Positions 43,733-53,081 are shown, counted from the stretch's first letter. The stretch is 64,000 nt of DNA from JBBQWZ01 sp038210135 (GCA_038210135.1 JBBQWZ010000032.1:1-64000), one strand, 5' to 3'. Numbers and translations: made by a program. The notes: generated by a model from the letters alone, not told the origin.

Positions 43733-44521
43733 TTAATCGAGAAAGAAGTGACCCTCGATCGTGCGCACCGCGTGACCGGACATGTACACGCGATCGCCGT
43801 CGAGCTCGCACCACAATTCGCCGCCGCGCGACGAAACCTGCAGCGCATGAAGTTCATTCTTACCAAGCCGCTCCGCCCAATACGGAATCAACGTGCAGTG
43901 TGCGGACCCTGTGACCGGATCCTCCGGAACACCTTTCGCGGGCGCAAAAAAGCGCGATACAAAATCCACCTCGCGCCCCGGCGCAGTGACAATGACAGCG
44001 AAGCGATCGATCTCCATCAACCCCTGCATGTTCGGCTTCAAGGCGCGAACCTCTTCTTCCGTCTCGTAGATAACCAGGTAGTCCCGCGCCGCCAGAACCC
44101 TCTGCGGCTTCCCGCCGAGCGCGGCAATCAATGAGTCGTCGTATTTGCAGTCCGTCGGCGGCCGCGATGGAAAATCGAGCGTTAACAAATTCATCGCGCG
44201 CTTCACCGTTAATTGCCCGCTCTTGGTTTCGAAAAAGATTTCCGGCAGGCCGGGCTGCAGGTACGAAAAGATTACGTGCCCGGAAGCGAGCGTGGCATGC
44301 CCGCACAAATCCACTTCGACCGCAGGCGTAAACCACCGCAATCCGAAGCGGCCAAGCGGGCCCTTTTTCACGAAAAACGCGGTTTCGGCGAGGTTGTTCT
44401 CCGCCGCGATCGATTGCATGACGTCGTCCGGCAGCCACTCCTCGAGCGGACAAACCGCGGCCGGATTCCCGCGGAATGCTTGGCTCGAAAACGCGTCGAC
44501 TTGGTACAGAGGAATTTTCAC
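43733..44521 (-). CDS. PhzF-family isomerase/epimerase
   Basis: A 262-residue protein of the diaminopimelate-epimerase-like fold starting at GTG 44521. The catalytic Glu46 lies in AAENNLAETAFF, and other family markers are FRGNPAAVC, CGHATLASGHVIF and DPVTGSAHCTLIPYW. PhzF itself isomerises a dihydroanthranilate, but most members are uncharacterised. Its tight spacing to lutA suggests co-transcription, which is unexpected for lactate metabolism. Confidence 0.9.
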   Translation of the reverse strand: MKIPLYQVDAFSSQAFRGNPAAVCPLEEWLPDDVMQSIAAENNLAETAFFVKKGPLGRFGLRWFTPAVEVDLCGHATLASGHVIFSYLQPGLPEIFFETKSGQLTVKRAMNLLTLDFPSRPPTDCKYDDSLIAALGGKPQRVLAARDYLVIYETEEEVRALKPNMQGLMEIDRFAVIVTAPGREVDFVSRFFAPAKGVPEDPVTGSAHCTLIPYWAERLGKNELHALQVSSRGGELWCELDGDRVYMSGHAVRTIEGHFFLD

Positions 44522-44591
44522 GGCGTTCTTCCCAGGCGAATATCGGAAGGCTTATTCTAGCCGAATTGGCAGCGTGGAAGCCGAAAACCCA

Positions 44592-44858
44592 TTACTGTAA
44601 GGGCGCGCGGTGGCGTTCGTTCTCGACGAGCTGGTCGAAAATCGCGAGCACACGTTTGCGGTAGCTAACCAGGCGCTTGAGATTATCTTTGAATCCGGGC
44701 TCGTAGCGGTGCGCGGAAAACCACTTTTCAAGCACCGGCTTCGGAACGTCGATATCGCGACGGAGAGAGTCGGGTGAATGGCCGCGCATGAAGAGCCCGT
44801 AGAACAACGCAGCTTCCCGCTGCGGCGCTTGCGGATCGAGTTCGTCACGTACCCACAT
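44592..44858 (-). CDS. Hypothetical helical protein (88 aa)
   Basis: An 88-residue protein starting MWVRDELDPQAPQRE. It is mostly helical and charged, with a possible helix-turn-helix (HSPDSLRRDIDVPKPVLEKWF) followed by a basic helix (NLKRLVSYRKRVLAIF). The pattern recalls small DNA-binding proteins but no family was recognised. It lies upstream of the PhzF gene by about 70 bp on the same strand. Confidence 0.5.
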   Translation of the reverse strand: MWVRDELDPQAPQREAALFYGLFMRGHSPDSLRRDIDVPKPVLEKWFSAHRYEPGFKDNLKRLVSYRKRVLAIFDQLVENERHRAPLQ

Positions 44859-45073
44859 AAGCTTTCGATTGCGTCGGCCTTAAAAAAGCAAGTATAAACA
44901 CGACCTCGCGAAATAGGCAAGAGGCGGCGGCGAATGGTTTGTGTCGTCCCGGTTAAACTGCTTTCGCAACTAACCTTTGCCCCGGACCGCGGCGATTATT
45001 TTTGTTAACGCCTTGCCGAATCCGATTTTTTGTGCTCACCCGCGAAGCGTTGCCGCATGCCATAATTCCCAGC

Positions 45074-45385
45074 ATGAGAACCGCATCGCTTGCCTTGCTG
45101 TTTGCCGCCTGCGCCGTTGCTGAAACCTGGACCGGAACCGTCGTGGATATAATGTGCAAAGGCCGCGACCTCGCCGGTCACACACGAGAATGCGCGTTAA
45201 CCTGCGCGAAGAGCGGCTTTGGGCTGGTCCTCGCCGATGGGAAATTCGTGAAATTCGACGAAGCCGGCAACTCTAGGACGCTCGCGCTGCTTAAGAAGAG
45301 TACGAAAGAAAAAGAGCTGAAGGCAAAGGTTAGCGGCGTCCTTGAGAACGGCGTTATTCAGGTGGAGTCGGTGGAGCTGCAATAG
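45074..45385 (+). CDS. Small secreted hypothetical protein (103 aa)
   Basis: Starts at the ATG at 45074 (MRTASLALLFAACAVAETW) with a compact signal peptide cleaved near AVAE. The mature part has three Cys (DIMCKGRDLAGHTRECALTC) and an OB-like beta pattern (VLADGKFVKFDEAG, KAKVSGVLENGVIQVESVEL). Periplasmic proteins of this size and type are common in Acidobacteria. Its 3' end overlaps the convergent 45354-45878 gene by 32 bp. Confidence 0.68.
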   Translation: MRTASLALLFAACAVAETWTGTVVDIMCKGRDLAGHTRECALTCAKSGFGLVLADGKFVKFDEAGNSRTLALLKKSTKEKELKAKVSGVLENGVIQVESVELQ

Positions 45386-45878
45386 CTTCCATCGGCTGTC
45401 CCATGGCTAGACGTCGCACCCGTACCCACTCCGGAAACAGCGGCGGATTCTCTAGCCAGATCAACATCCACTCCGCCATTTCGGCCTTCTCCGAATTCTT
45501 TTGCTCGTCCTTGGCACGCTCCGACGCCCAGCGCGCATGGTCTTTTCCGGACCGCACCACCTTGCGGCTGGCCGCAACGGATTCGCGATCGCCAGCCGTT
45601 CGCGCGTCCTCATAAATCCGCGAAAGCGCGGTGAGCGACCGCTCCAGCGCGTCGAACGAATCTTGATGAACGCCGTCTACCAACGGATCGAGCGGCACAC
45701 CGGAGTCGCGAAGCAGCTTACGCAAATAGCTTTCAGAGATCGGCCCGTGTTGCTCGATCAGCGTCCGCCAGTGAACCGGCGTGATCGCCGCCGGCTGCTC
45801 TTCTTGCAGCCACGCTGCGATCGCTTTGCGCTTCGACGGCTTAGGGCTTTCGATCTTTTCTGTTTCCGACGCTTCCAT
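45354..45878 (-). CDS. Hypothetical protein overlapping mltG (174 aa)
   Basis: A 174-residue charged, helical, cytoplasmic protein. The N-terminal half reads like a small helical DNA-binding unit (HWRTLIEQHGPISESYLRKL, LRDSGVPLDPLVDGV), followed by a long Ala/Arg/Glu-rich helix. Its start overlaps the mltG end by 38 bp, so it is likely translated from the ruvX-mltG message. No family was identified. Confidence 0.6.
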   Translation of the reverse strand: MEASETEKIESPKPSKRKAIAAWLQEEQPAAITPVHWRTLIEQHGPISESYLRKLLRDSGVPLDPLVDGVHQDSFDALERSLTALSRIYEDARTAGDRESVAASRKVVRSGKDHARWASERAKDEQKNSEKAEMAEWMLIWLENPPLFPEWVRVRRLAMGQPMEAIAAPPTPPE

Positions 45879-46902
45879 TGTTCACTCCCGGAGTTACGCT
45901 CTTCGCCGCCGCGACACCGTGCCGGTACTCCTTTACCGCGAGCTCATGCGCAGCCAGATTGGCTGAGAAATTGTGTCCGCCGCCGCCCGGCTTCGCGACG
46001 AAGAACAGGAAATTGCTTTCCGCCGGATGAACCACCGCGCTCAACGAAGCGGCGCCAGGATTCGCAATCGGACCCGGCGGAAGCCCCGCGTGTTGGTACG
46101 TGTTGTACGGATTTTTGCTGTCGAGATCGGATCGATGTATGACGCCCGCCCAGCGCCCGTCGAGCAGCGCGGCGTAAATCGTCGTCGGATCGCATTCCAT
46201 CCGCATGCCTTTGTCCAGGCGGTTCAAATAAACACTGGCGACCAGCGGACGCTCGATGCCAGCGCCGGTTTCCTTCTCGACCAGCGACGCCAGAGTGACT
46301 GTCGCATGCACCGAAGCCCCGCCGCCAACCTGCTTCCAGTGCTTGCGGAATTGATCCGTCATCTGCCGGGTCAATTGCTCGGCGGTCGTCCGGCGCGTCA
46401 ACCGGTAGGTCGACGGGAACAGATAGCCTTCGAGCGTCGGAGCCTGCGGATCGAGATCGCGAATGATGGCCGGATTTCTCGCCGCGCGCAAAAAGTCCGC
46501 TCCGCGAATTGTCCCCACGCCATCAACCAGCTTGGCAATATCAAAAATGTTCGAGCCTTCAGGGGCCGTGAATTCGTAATAATGCACGTCGCCGCGGGCC
46601 ATGCGGTCGAGAACCTGCCAAGGCGTGGCCTGCTCGCGGAACAAATATTCTCCAGCTTGCAGGCGCGCACTCGGCCGAGTGGCGCGAGCGGCGAGGAATG
46701 CCCAGCGCGACGATACGACGCCGGCCTGCTCCAGTTTTTCCGCCATCTCGCGCGTGGAAGTTCCACGGTCGAAATCAACGATAGCTTCCGGATCGAAACT
46801 TTTGTACGGTCGTGCCACCCACCATGCCGCGCCAGCTCCGAGAACCGCGAGCAACACCAGAGCGCGGACCGCTATTCCGCGGGATGTGCTTCGTCTTCCC
46901 AT
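45841..46902 (-). CDS. mltG: Endolytic murein transglycosylase MltG
   Basis: A 353-residue protein with one N-terminal membrane helix (about 12-30) and a LysM-like then YceG domain. The catalytic Glu211 lies in TLASLVEKETG (Glu218 in E. coli). The typical KNPYNTYQHAGLPPGPIANPG segment follows. It cleaves nascent glycan strands and sets their length. It overlaps ruvX by 31 bp upstream and the unknown 45354-45878 gene by 38 bp downstream. Confidence 0.93.
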   Translation of the reverse strand: MGRRSTSRGIAVRALVLLAVLGAGAAWWVARPYKSFDPEAIVDFDRGTSTREMAEKLEQAGVVSSRWAFLAARATRPSARLQAGEYLFREQATPWQVLDRMARGDVHYYEFTAPEGSNIFDIAKLVDGVGTIRGADFLRAARNPAIIRDLDPQAPTLEGYLFPSTYRLTRRTTAEQLTRQMTDQFRKHWKQVGGGASVHATVTLASLVEKETGAGIERPLVASVYLNRLDKGMRMECDPTTIYAALLDGRWAGVIHRSDLDSKNPYNTYQHAGLPPGPIANPGAASLSAVVHPAESNFLFFVAKPGGGGHNFSANLAAHELAVKEYRHGVAAAKSVTPGVNNGSVGNRKDRKP

Positions 46903-47360
46903 TTCGTAAACGCCAGGCTGTCCAGATAGCTTTCGAGCAGGATCACTGCGGCGAGCCGATCCACCGATCGCGCCCGTTTCTCAATGCTCGCGCCACTTTC
47001 GCGCAGCACCCGCTGCGCTTCTACGGTGGTGTAGCGCTCGTCCCATAACTTGATCGGCTTGCCGGATTCGCGACCCAGCCGTTCCGCAAACTCGTGAGCA
47101 TGTTCGCTGCCACGACCTTCGCGCCCGCTCATGTGAAGCGGATTCCCGATCAGAATAAAACCGACCTCGAGCTCTTCGATGATTTTGCCGAGTGCCGCGA
47201 AATCGTCGCGAACCCGCGTGCGCTGCAATGTCGGAAGCCCCTGCGCGGTGATGCCCAAGGGGTCGCTGATCGCGAGCCCGATCCTGCGCTTCCCCAGATC
47301 GAGCGCCAGAATTCTCACCGGCCCGGCGAAATCGACAATTTCAGAGATTTTTGTTTCCAC
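46872..47360 (-). CDS. ruvX: RuvX/YqgF-type Holliday junction resolvase-like nuclease
   Basis: A 162-residue RNase H-fold protein starting at GTG 47360. The active-site Asp21 lies in ILALDLGKRRIGLA, with DERYTTVEAQR and SVDRLAAVILLESYLD providing further acidic residues. The family processes 16S rRNA 5' ends or recombination intermediates. It precedes mltG with a 31-bp overlap, a common gene order (ruvX-mltG) in many bacteria. Confidence 0.93.
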   Translation of the reverse strand: METKISEIVDFAGPVRILALDLGKRRIGLAISDPLGITAQGLPTLQRTRVRDDFAALGKIIEELEVGFILIGNPLHMSGREGRGSEHAHEFAERLGRESGKPIKLWDERYTTVEAQRVLRESGASIEKRARSVDRLAAVILLESYLDSLAFTKWEDEAHPAE

Positions 47361-47414
47361 CGGTTGTTCTCAATTATATAATCGATTAGGTCGCGAACCT
47401 CTTTCTCTTTCCCT

Positions 47415-48566
47415 ATGGCCGTGCTGACTCCGATTACGCCCACCAGCAGGCCGGCTCAAGCCAGCCTGGCGGTGCTCGCGATCGCGGCCGGAATCGCCCT
47501 CCTCTATTTCGGGCGCGTCCTTCTCGTCACGCTGGTCATCGCCATCATTTTTGCCTTCCTGCTGGAACCGCTTGTCCAAGCGCTCATGAAAGCAAAGTTT
47601 CCGCGCGGCGTCGCCAGCTTCGTGGTTTGTAGCGTCGCCCTGCTCGGACTCTATTTCGCGGCCCTCGGTATGTATTCGCAGATTCGTTCGCTCACCGAAG
47701 ACCTGCCTGCCTATAGCGAACGCATCAACGAAATCGTGGACGGAGCCGCCGCGCGCTTCGATGAGTTCGAGAAGTCCACCTACCAGTCCATCGTGCCCAA
47801 GCGCTTTCAACCGCGTGACAGCATCCCGCAGGATACGGCGATTACCGCCGCGAAGGCGCGCAAGAAAAAACAAGATCCGCAAGCCACTCCGCAAATTCAG
47901 GAAGTCCGCGTACGCCCAGAGCCAACTCCACTGTTGACGTACGTCTACGACACGTTACGCTCGTTTTACAACGTGTTCCTGATGGCATCGTTCGTTCCCT
48001 TCCTCGTGTACTTCATGCTCAGTTGGCGCGATCACCTGCGGCGCAGCTATCTCTCCCTGTTCGACGGCGCGGACCGCCAGGTCGCGCATCGTACCTGGGC
48101 CGGCGTCGCCGAAATCGCTCGAGCCTACGTCCTCGGCAACTTCGTTCTCGGCCTGATGGTCAGCGTCGCCAGCGCGATTTTCTTCTTCTCGATCAAGCTG
48201 CCGTATTGGCCGATCGTCGGACCGATGAGCGGATTCCTCAGCCTGGCGCCATACATCGGTCTACCGCTCGCCCTGATTCCGCCACTCGTCGCCGCACTGC
48301 CCGTCTACCGCGACCCCGGCATGTATCTGGTCATCGGAACGACCACCGCCGTCATCCACTTGCTCGCTCTAAACCTGCTCTATCCGAAAATCGTCGGCGC
48401 GCGCGTCCATCTGAATCCGCTGATCGTAACCATCGCGCTGATGTTCTGGGGCACGCTCTGGGGAGGCATCGGCCTGCTGCTGGCGATTCCATTGACCGCC
48501 GCCTTGAAGGCGGTCTGCGACAACATCGAAGGCCTGGAGCCGTACGGCCGCATCCTGGGCGACTAA
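47415..48566 (+). CDS. AI-2E-family membrane permease
   Basis: A 383-residue integral membrane protein with about seven to eight hydrophobic helices and the PF01594-type organisation: FGRVLLVTLVIAIIFAFLLE near the start, a charged extramembrane segment (about 100-180, Lys/Arg/Pro-rich), then SFVPFLVYFMLSW and GFLSLAPYIGLPLALIPPLV. Members export autoinducer-2 or act in ion transport; the substrate here is unknown. It is divergent from ruvX across about 54 bp. Confidence 0.86.
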   Translation: MAVLTPITPTSRPAQASLAVLAIAAGIALLYFGRVLLVTLVIAIIFAFLLEPLVQALMKAKFPRGVASFVVCSVALLGLYFAALGMYSQIRSLTEDLPAYSERINEIVDGAAARFDEFEKSTYQSIVPKRFQPRDSIPQDTAITAAKARKKKQDPQATPQIQEVRVRPEPTPLLTYVYDTLRSFYNVFLMASFVPFLVYFMLSWRDHLRRSYLSLFDGADRQVAHRTWAGVAEIARAYVLGNFVLGLMVSVASAIFFFSIKLPYWPIVGPMSGFLSLAPYIGLPLALIPPLVAALPVYRDPGMYLVIGTTTAVIHLLALNLLYPKIVGARVHLNPLIVTIALMFWGTLWGGIGLLLAIPLTAALKAVCDNIEGLEPYGRILGD

Positions 48567-48693
48567 CTTTACCCAGGCGCCTGGCTCCGCGCAGGTTTCC
48601 GCAACCCGAAATCCCGGTCCGCGTCGTATAGTAAGAAGGATTTCCTGAAGCCGTATCCGCGTTTTCAGGCGCCGGCCCATTCGCAAAAGCAAA

Positions 48694-49185
48694 ATGTCAA
48701 AACGCCTGCTGCTCTTTGTCGGTCTGGGAATTGTGATCGTCGCCGCCGTCTTGTTCCTCAGCGTGGAGGGCACAAAAGGCCAGCGGATCCGCCTGGATGG
48801 CAAGATCCTGAAAGTTCGCACCGTTGCGCTCGACGAGGCCCACACGCTGGTCATCGTCGATTTCCGCGTGACCAATCCCTCCGATTTTCCCTTCGTGTTC
48901 CGCGACGCGAACGTTATCGTCGAAGATGTGAAGGGTGGAATACCGGAAGTGATCCCAGTCGCCAAGCGCGACATGGAACGCGTATTTGAATTTCAAAAAC
49001 TAGCCGGCCCGAAGTTTAACGAGATGGTCGCGATTAAAGATCAGATCAAATCGCATGCCACCGTGGATCGTATGGTTGCGGCCAGTGTCGCGTTGCCCGA
49101 AGCCGACGTCGAAGCCCGCAAAAGCCTGAAGGTTCACTTCATCGAACTCGACGGCAAGGAATCGGAGTTGGTCGAAAAGAAATGA
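48694..49185 (+). CDS. Membrane-anchored hypothetical protein (163 aa)
   Basis: A protein with an N-terminal membrane anchor (LLLFVGLGIVIVAAVLFLSV). The extracytoplasmic part resembles a small beta-sandwich (RIRLDGKILKVRTVALDEAH, VIVDFRVTNPSDFPFVFRDA), as seen in accessory periplasmic domains. It overlaps the M28 peptidase by 4 bp (ATGA), suggesting a coupled pair. No family name was assigned. Confidence 0.65.
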   Translation: MSKRLLLFVGLGIVIVAAVLFLSVEGTKGQRIRLDGKILKVRTVALDEAHTLVIVDFRVTNPSDFPFVFRDANVIVEDVKGGIPEVIPVAKRDMERVFEFQKLAGPKFNEMVAIKDQIKSHATVDRMVAASVALPEADVEARKSLKVHFIELDGKESELVEKK

Positions 49186-50555
49186 AGAAATCAACAGCTG
49201 GCATCACGGCGGCAATCGCTGTGTGCGCCGGCATCCTTGTTTTTGGCGCGGACAGCTCGGTCGACCTGACCTATCGCGCGGCGGCGGATAAAATCATCGA
49301 CGCCGCACTCGCCGACAACGGAGCGTACGACAAGCTTTCCTACCTCTGCGATCGTATCGGCAACCGGATCAGCAGCAGCGAAAATTACCGCAAGGCCGTG
49401 AAATGGGCAGCCGCCGAGATGGAGCGTGACGGGCTGGTGAACGTCAGCACGCCCGAAGTCATGGTGCCGCACTGGATCCGCGGCCGCGAACGCGCCGCTA
49501 TCCTCGCGCCGATTCAACGGACTCTACCGATGCTCGGCCTCGGCGGCAGCGTCGGGACTCCGGCCGATGGCATCACCGCGCCGCTCGTCATCGTCGCCAA
49601 CTTCGAGGAACTCGAACGCGCCGGCCGCGCCAAGGTGGACGGAAAAATCGTCCTGTTCAACGTCCCCTATACCGGCTACGGCCAGACGGTTCGCTATCGC
49701 GCCGAGGGTCCGTCGCGGGCGGCGAGGCTAGGTGCGCGCGCGGTTCTGGTTCGCTCCGTCACGCCGGTCAGCTTGCAGACTCCGCACACCGGAGCGCTGC
49801 ATTACACCGACGGCATCGCGAGGATTCCCGCCGCCGCGATCACCATCGAGGACGCCCTGCTGCTCTCTCGATTGGCCGAGTCTGGCGATCCCGTAACCAT
49901 CAAACTCGAAATGGAAGCGCGGCAGGAGGCGGATGTCGCCTCCGCCAATGTGATCGGCGAAATCAAGGGCCGCGAGAAGCCCGAAGAGATCGTCGTCATC
50001 GGCGGCCATCTGGATTCCTGGGACGTCGGGCAGGGCGCGCAAGACGATGGCTCCGGTGTGGTGACTTCCATGCAGGCGGTCGCGTTGATTCAGAAACTCG
50101 GACTCAAACCAAGGCGCACGATTCGCGTGGTGCTGTGGACCGACGAAGAATACGGTTCGTCCGGTTCCGTCGCCTACCGCAAGTGGGTCGGTCCCGCGAT
50201 CCGCAATCATGTCGCGGCGATCGAAATGGATGGCGGCGCGGAAAAGCCCCTCGGCTTCGGAGTCGCGGGCGAAGGTCCACTACAACGCGTGAAGCCCATT
50301 GGCAAACTTCTCGAGCGCATTGGCGCGGGCACGATTACAATCGGCGGCGGTGGGGCCGATATCGCTCCGCTGATGAAAGACGGTGTCCCCGGAATCGCCC
50401 ATCGCAGCGTCGGCACCCGCTATTTCGAATGGCATCACACGCAAGCGGACACGATTGACAAGATCAAGCCCGAGGAATTACGAATGAACGTCGCCGCCAT
50501 GGCCGTGATGGTCTACGTACTCGCCGACATGCCGGAACGGCTGGACGGCAAGTAG
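49182..50555 (+). CDS. M28-family zinc metallopeptidase, secreted
   Basis: A 457-residue exported peptidase with a signal peptide ending near LVFGADS. It has a PA-like insertion (ITAPLVIVANFEELERAG) and an M28 catalytic core with the zinc-binding His and Asp in VVIGGHLDSWDVG and GAQDDGSGV, the catalytic Glu pair in WTDEEYGSSG, and a further His in WHHTQADTIDK. It cleaves N-terminal residues or dipeptides in the periplasm. It is translationally coupled to the anchored protein before it. Confidence 0.9.
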   Translation: MKKSTAGITAAIAVCAGILVFGADSSVDLTYRAAADKIIDAALADNGAYDKLSYLCDRIGNRISSSENYRKAVKWAAAEMERDGLVNVSTPEVMVPHWIRGRERAAILAPIQRTLPMLGLGGSVGTPADGITAPLVIVANFEELERAGRAKVDGKIVLFNVPYTGYGQTVRYRAEGPSRAARLGARAVLVRSVTPVSLQTPHTGALHYTDGIARIPAAAITIEDALLLSRLAESGDPVTIKLEMEARQEADVASANVIGEIKGREKPEEIVVIGGHLDSWDVGQGAQDDGSGVVTSMQAVALIQKLGLKPRRTIRVVLWTDEEYGSSGSVAYRKWVGPAIRNHVAAIEMDGGAEKPLGFGVAGEGPLQRVKPIGKLLERIGAGTITIGGGGADIAPLMKDGVPGIAHRSVGTRYFEWHHTQADTIDKIKPEELRMNVAAMAVMVYVLADMPERLDGK

Positions 50556-50556
50556 T

Positions 50557-51315
50557 TCAACCGCGTCCGACGAGCGGCATCTTGGTCGCCATCACCGTCA
50601 TAAACAGAACGTTCGCGTCGAGCGGCAGGCCCGCCATATAGAGGACCGCATCCGCAACGTGGCGTACGTCCATTCGAGGCTCAATCATCATGCCGCCGTT
50701 GGCTTGCTGGATACCCGCGGCCATGCGATCCGTCATTTCCGTCGCCGCGTTCCCGATGTCGATCTGGCTGCACGCGATGTCGAACGCGCGCCCGTCGAGC
50801 GCGATGCTCTTTGTCAATCCGGTGATCGCGTGCTTCGTCGCCGTATATGGCGCGGAGTTCGGACGCGGCGCATCGGCCGAGATCGAGCCGTTGTTGATGA
50901 TGCGCCCCCCGCGTGGATCCTGCTCCTTCATCATCCGCATGGCCTGTTGCGCGCACAAAAACGAGCCCGTCAAATTCACGCCGACTACCGCGCTCCATTG
51001 GTCGAAAGTCAGCTGATCCATCGCGATCGCCGGCGCGCTCATCCCGGCGTTGTTGAACAACACGTCCAGACGGCCGAACTGCGCTTTCGCTTTTTCAAAT
51101 AACTCCGCGACGCTTTCGGGTTTGCTGACGTCGGTGGGCACCACGAGCAGCTTTCCACCGTCCGGCTTCGCCATCGAAAACGTCTTCTCCAATTCCGCCG
51201 AGCGGCGTCCGGCCAGCGTCACCGAATAGCCCGCGCCTTGTAAGGCCAACGCCACCGCACGTCCGATTCCGCTGCCCGCGCCCGTCACCAGCGCGACCCT
51301 GTCAGTCGTTATCAT
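50557..51315 (-). CDS. Short-chain dehydrogenase/reductase
   Basis: A protein of 252 residues from the ATG at 51315 (MITTDRVALVTGAGSGIGRA), the normal SDR start; a longer upstream frame adds non-homologous sequence. The NAD(P) motif TGAGSGIG and NNAGMSA are present. The catalytic Tyr-x3-Lys is YTATKHA, with a Ser in NNGSISADA. It reduces or oxidises a small carbonyl or alcohol; specificity is not readable. It is convergent with the M28 gene, with the ends 1 bp apart. Confidence 0.9.
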   Translation of the reverse strand: MITTDRVALVTGAGSGIGRAVALALQGAGYSVTLAGRRSAELEKTFSMAKPDGGKLLVVPTDVSKPESVAELFEKAKAQFGRLDVLFNNAGMSAPAIAMDQLTFDQWSAVVGVNLTGSFLCAQQAMRMMKEQDPRGGRIINNGSISADAPRPNSAPYTATKHAITGLTKSIALDGRAFDIACSQIDIGNAATEMTDRMAAGIQQANGGMMIEPRMDVRHVADAVLYMAGLPLDANVLFMTVMATKMPLVGRG

Positions 51316-51336
51316 GAGTTCTCCGACCCTCAGTGT

Positions 51337-51693
51337 ATGCCCACCGATTTCGAATCCGCTCGGCCGCTCGCGCTCGGAATCCTGGTGCACGGCGACAATC
51401 ACTTCATCGTCCGCGGGCCCGAACCCAATCGCGATACCGCGCTCGAACTCGTCGAACTCTGGACCGTGATTCACATCGGCCAATCCACCCCTCCGCGTCT
51501 CACCGCATGGCGCATCAGCACGAAAGAATTCCGCGAGGATTTGCAGTGGGCGATTGTTGTTCCGGCCGAAACCAATCACTCTGAGGCTGTCACCAGGCTG
51601 TTGTCGGAGCTCGTAGCGCGCGGGATTCCTCTCCGCCACACCAACGTTTCCGAAGCCTGGACCAAGTCTTCCGGCGACGCTGTGGGAAGATAG
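51337..51693 (+). CDS. Hypothetical protein (118 aa)
   Basis: A 118-residue soluble protein, MPTDFESARPLALGILVHG. It has alternating beta and helix segments (DNHFIVRGPEPNRDTALELV, DLQWAIVVPAETNHSEAVTR, LLSELVARGIPLRHTNV) and Trp-rich spots. No domain was recognised. It is divergent from the SDR gene by about 20 bp and precedes tyrS by 54 bp, so it may be co-transcribed with tyrS. Confidence 0.58.
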   Translation: MPTDFESARPLALGILVHGDNHFIVRGPEPNRDTALELVELWTVIHIGQSTPPRLTAWRISTKEFREDLQWAIVVPAETNHSEAVTRLLSELVARGIPLRHTNVSEAWTKSSGDAVGR

Positions 51694-51747
51694 AATTCTC
51701 AGCGCGACGGACAACTTTCTTGGAGTCCTCGTTCCTCTCAAAACATT

Positions 51748-53037
51748 ATGGCGACCGGCGGCACAAGCACGTTCCTTGACGAACTTCGTTGGCGAGGCTT
51801 CCTCGAAGCCGCCACCAGCGAGGATCTTGACGAATACCTAAACGAATCGCGCCGCACCCTGTACGTCGGCTTCGATCCCACCGCCGACAGCCTCCATCTC
51901 GGAAGTTTGATTCCGGTCATGGCGCTCGCCCATGCGCAGCGCCACGGCCACCGTCCTCTCGTTCTGGTCGGCGGAGGCACCGGCCTCATCGGCGATCCAA
52001 GCGGCAAATCGGCGGAGCGGACCCTGCTCACAAAAGAGAAAACCGAAGAGAACGCAGCGGCGATTCGCGCCCAACTCAGCAAATTCTTCGACCTTTCTTC
52101 CGAAGACAAAGCCCTCGTCCGCAACAATGCGGATTGGCTGGTGCCGCTGAATCTGCTCGACTTTCTGCGCGATGTCGGCAAGCATTTTTCCGTTAACGAA
52201 ATGATCAAGCGCGACTCCGTGCGGACCCGCCTTGAAGAACGCGACCACGGAATCTCGTTCACCGAATTCAGCTATATGCTGCTGCAGGCCTACGATTTCC
52301 TGTACATGTGCCGCGAGTTCGATTGCACCATTCAGATGGGCGGCAGCGATCAATGGGGCAACATCCTCTCGGGCGCCGACCTCATCCGCCGCGTACTCCG
52401 TAAGCGCGCCGAAGGCATCACGTTTCCGCTGCTGACCACATCGACGGGCAAGAAATTCGGCAAGACCGAAGAAGGTGCCGTATGGCTCGACGCCAATCGC
52501 ACCAGCCCGTACAAGCTGTATCAATACTGGCTGCAAACCGCCGACGCGGACGCCGTCCGCTACCTGAGACTCTTCACATTCTTGGACAAAGCGCGCATCG
52601 ACGAGCTGGAGCGTGAGGTCGAAACCGATCCTGCAAAGCGCGAAGCCCAGCGCGTGCTCGCCGGCGAATGCACCTCGATTTTGCATGGCACCGATTCCGT
52701 CCGCGCCGTCGAAGCCGCCAGCCGGATTCTGTTTTCCGCCTCGAACGAAGTGCCGTCCCCCGAGACGATCGCAATGCTGGCAACGGAAATTCCTGTCACG
52801 TCGATTCGCGCCACGGAACTCGAAGCCAAGATCGGCCTGGTCGATCTACTGGTCCGCACCAAGCTCGCCGAGAGCAAGGGAGCCGCCCGCAAACTCATCG
52901 AAGGCGGCGGCGTGTACATCAATAACAACCGCGAAAATCAGCCCACCAAGTCCGTTTCCTCATCCGACCTCGAATGGCCCGACGCGATCCTCCTGCGAGC
53001 CGGCAAGAAAAATTACCACCTCGTCCTGGTTTTCTAG
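51748..53037 (+). CDS. tyrS: Tyrosyl-tRNA synthetase
   Basis: A 429-residue class Ic synthetase. HIGH-like His50-LGS lies in GFDPTADSLHLGSLI, and the KMSKS-like motif is KFGKTEEGAVW. Tyrosine recognition is seen in DFLYMCREFDCTIQMGGSDQW. A C-terminal S4 RNA-binding domain (GAARKLIEGGGVYINNN) contacts the tRNA. It charges tRNA-Tyr. The gene is complete; no T-box leader was seen. Confidence 0.97.
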   Translation: MATGGTSTFLDELRWRGFLEAATSEDLDEYLNESRRTLYVGFDPTADSLHLGSLIPVMALAHAQRHGHRPLVLVGGGTGLIGDPSGKSAERTLLTKEKTEENAAAIRAQLSKFFDLSSEDKALVRNNADWLVPLNLLDFLRDVGKHFSVNEMIKRDSVRTRLEERDHGISFTEFSYMLLQAYDFLYMCREFDCTIQMGGSDQWGNILSGADLIRRVLRKRAEGITFPLLTTSTGKKFGKTEEGAVWLDANRTSPYKLYQYWLQTADADAVRYLRLFTFLDKARIDELEREVETDPAKREAQRVLAGECTSILHGTDSVRAVEAASRILFSASNEVPSPETIAMLATEIPVTSIRATELEAKIGLVDLLVRTKLAESKGAARKLIEGGGVYINNNRENQPTKSVSSSDLEWPDAILLRAGKKNYHLVLVF

Positions 53038-53081
53038 CGCAAGAACTCTCTCCCGTGCGAGATACTAGCGACTGAGGAATT

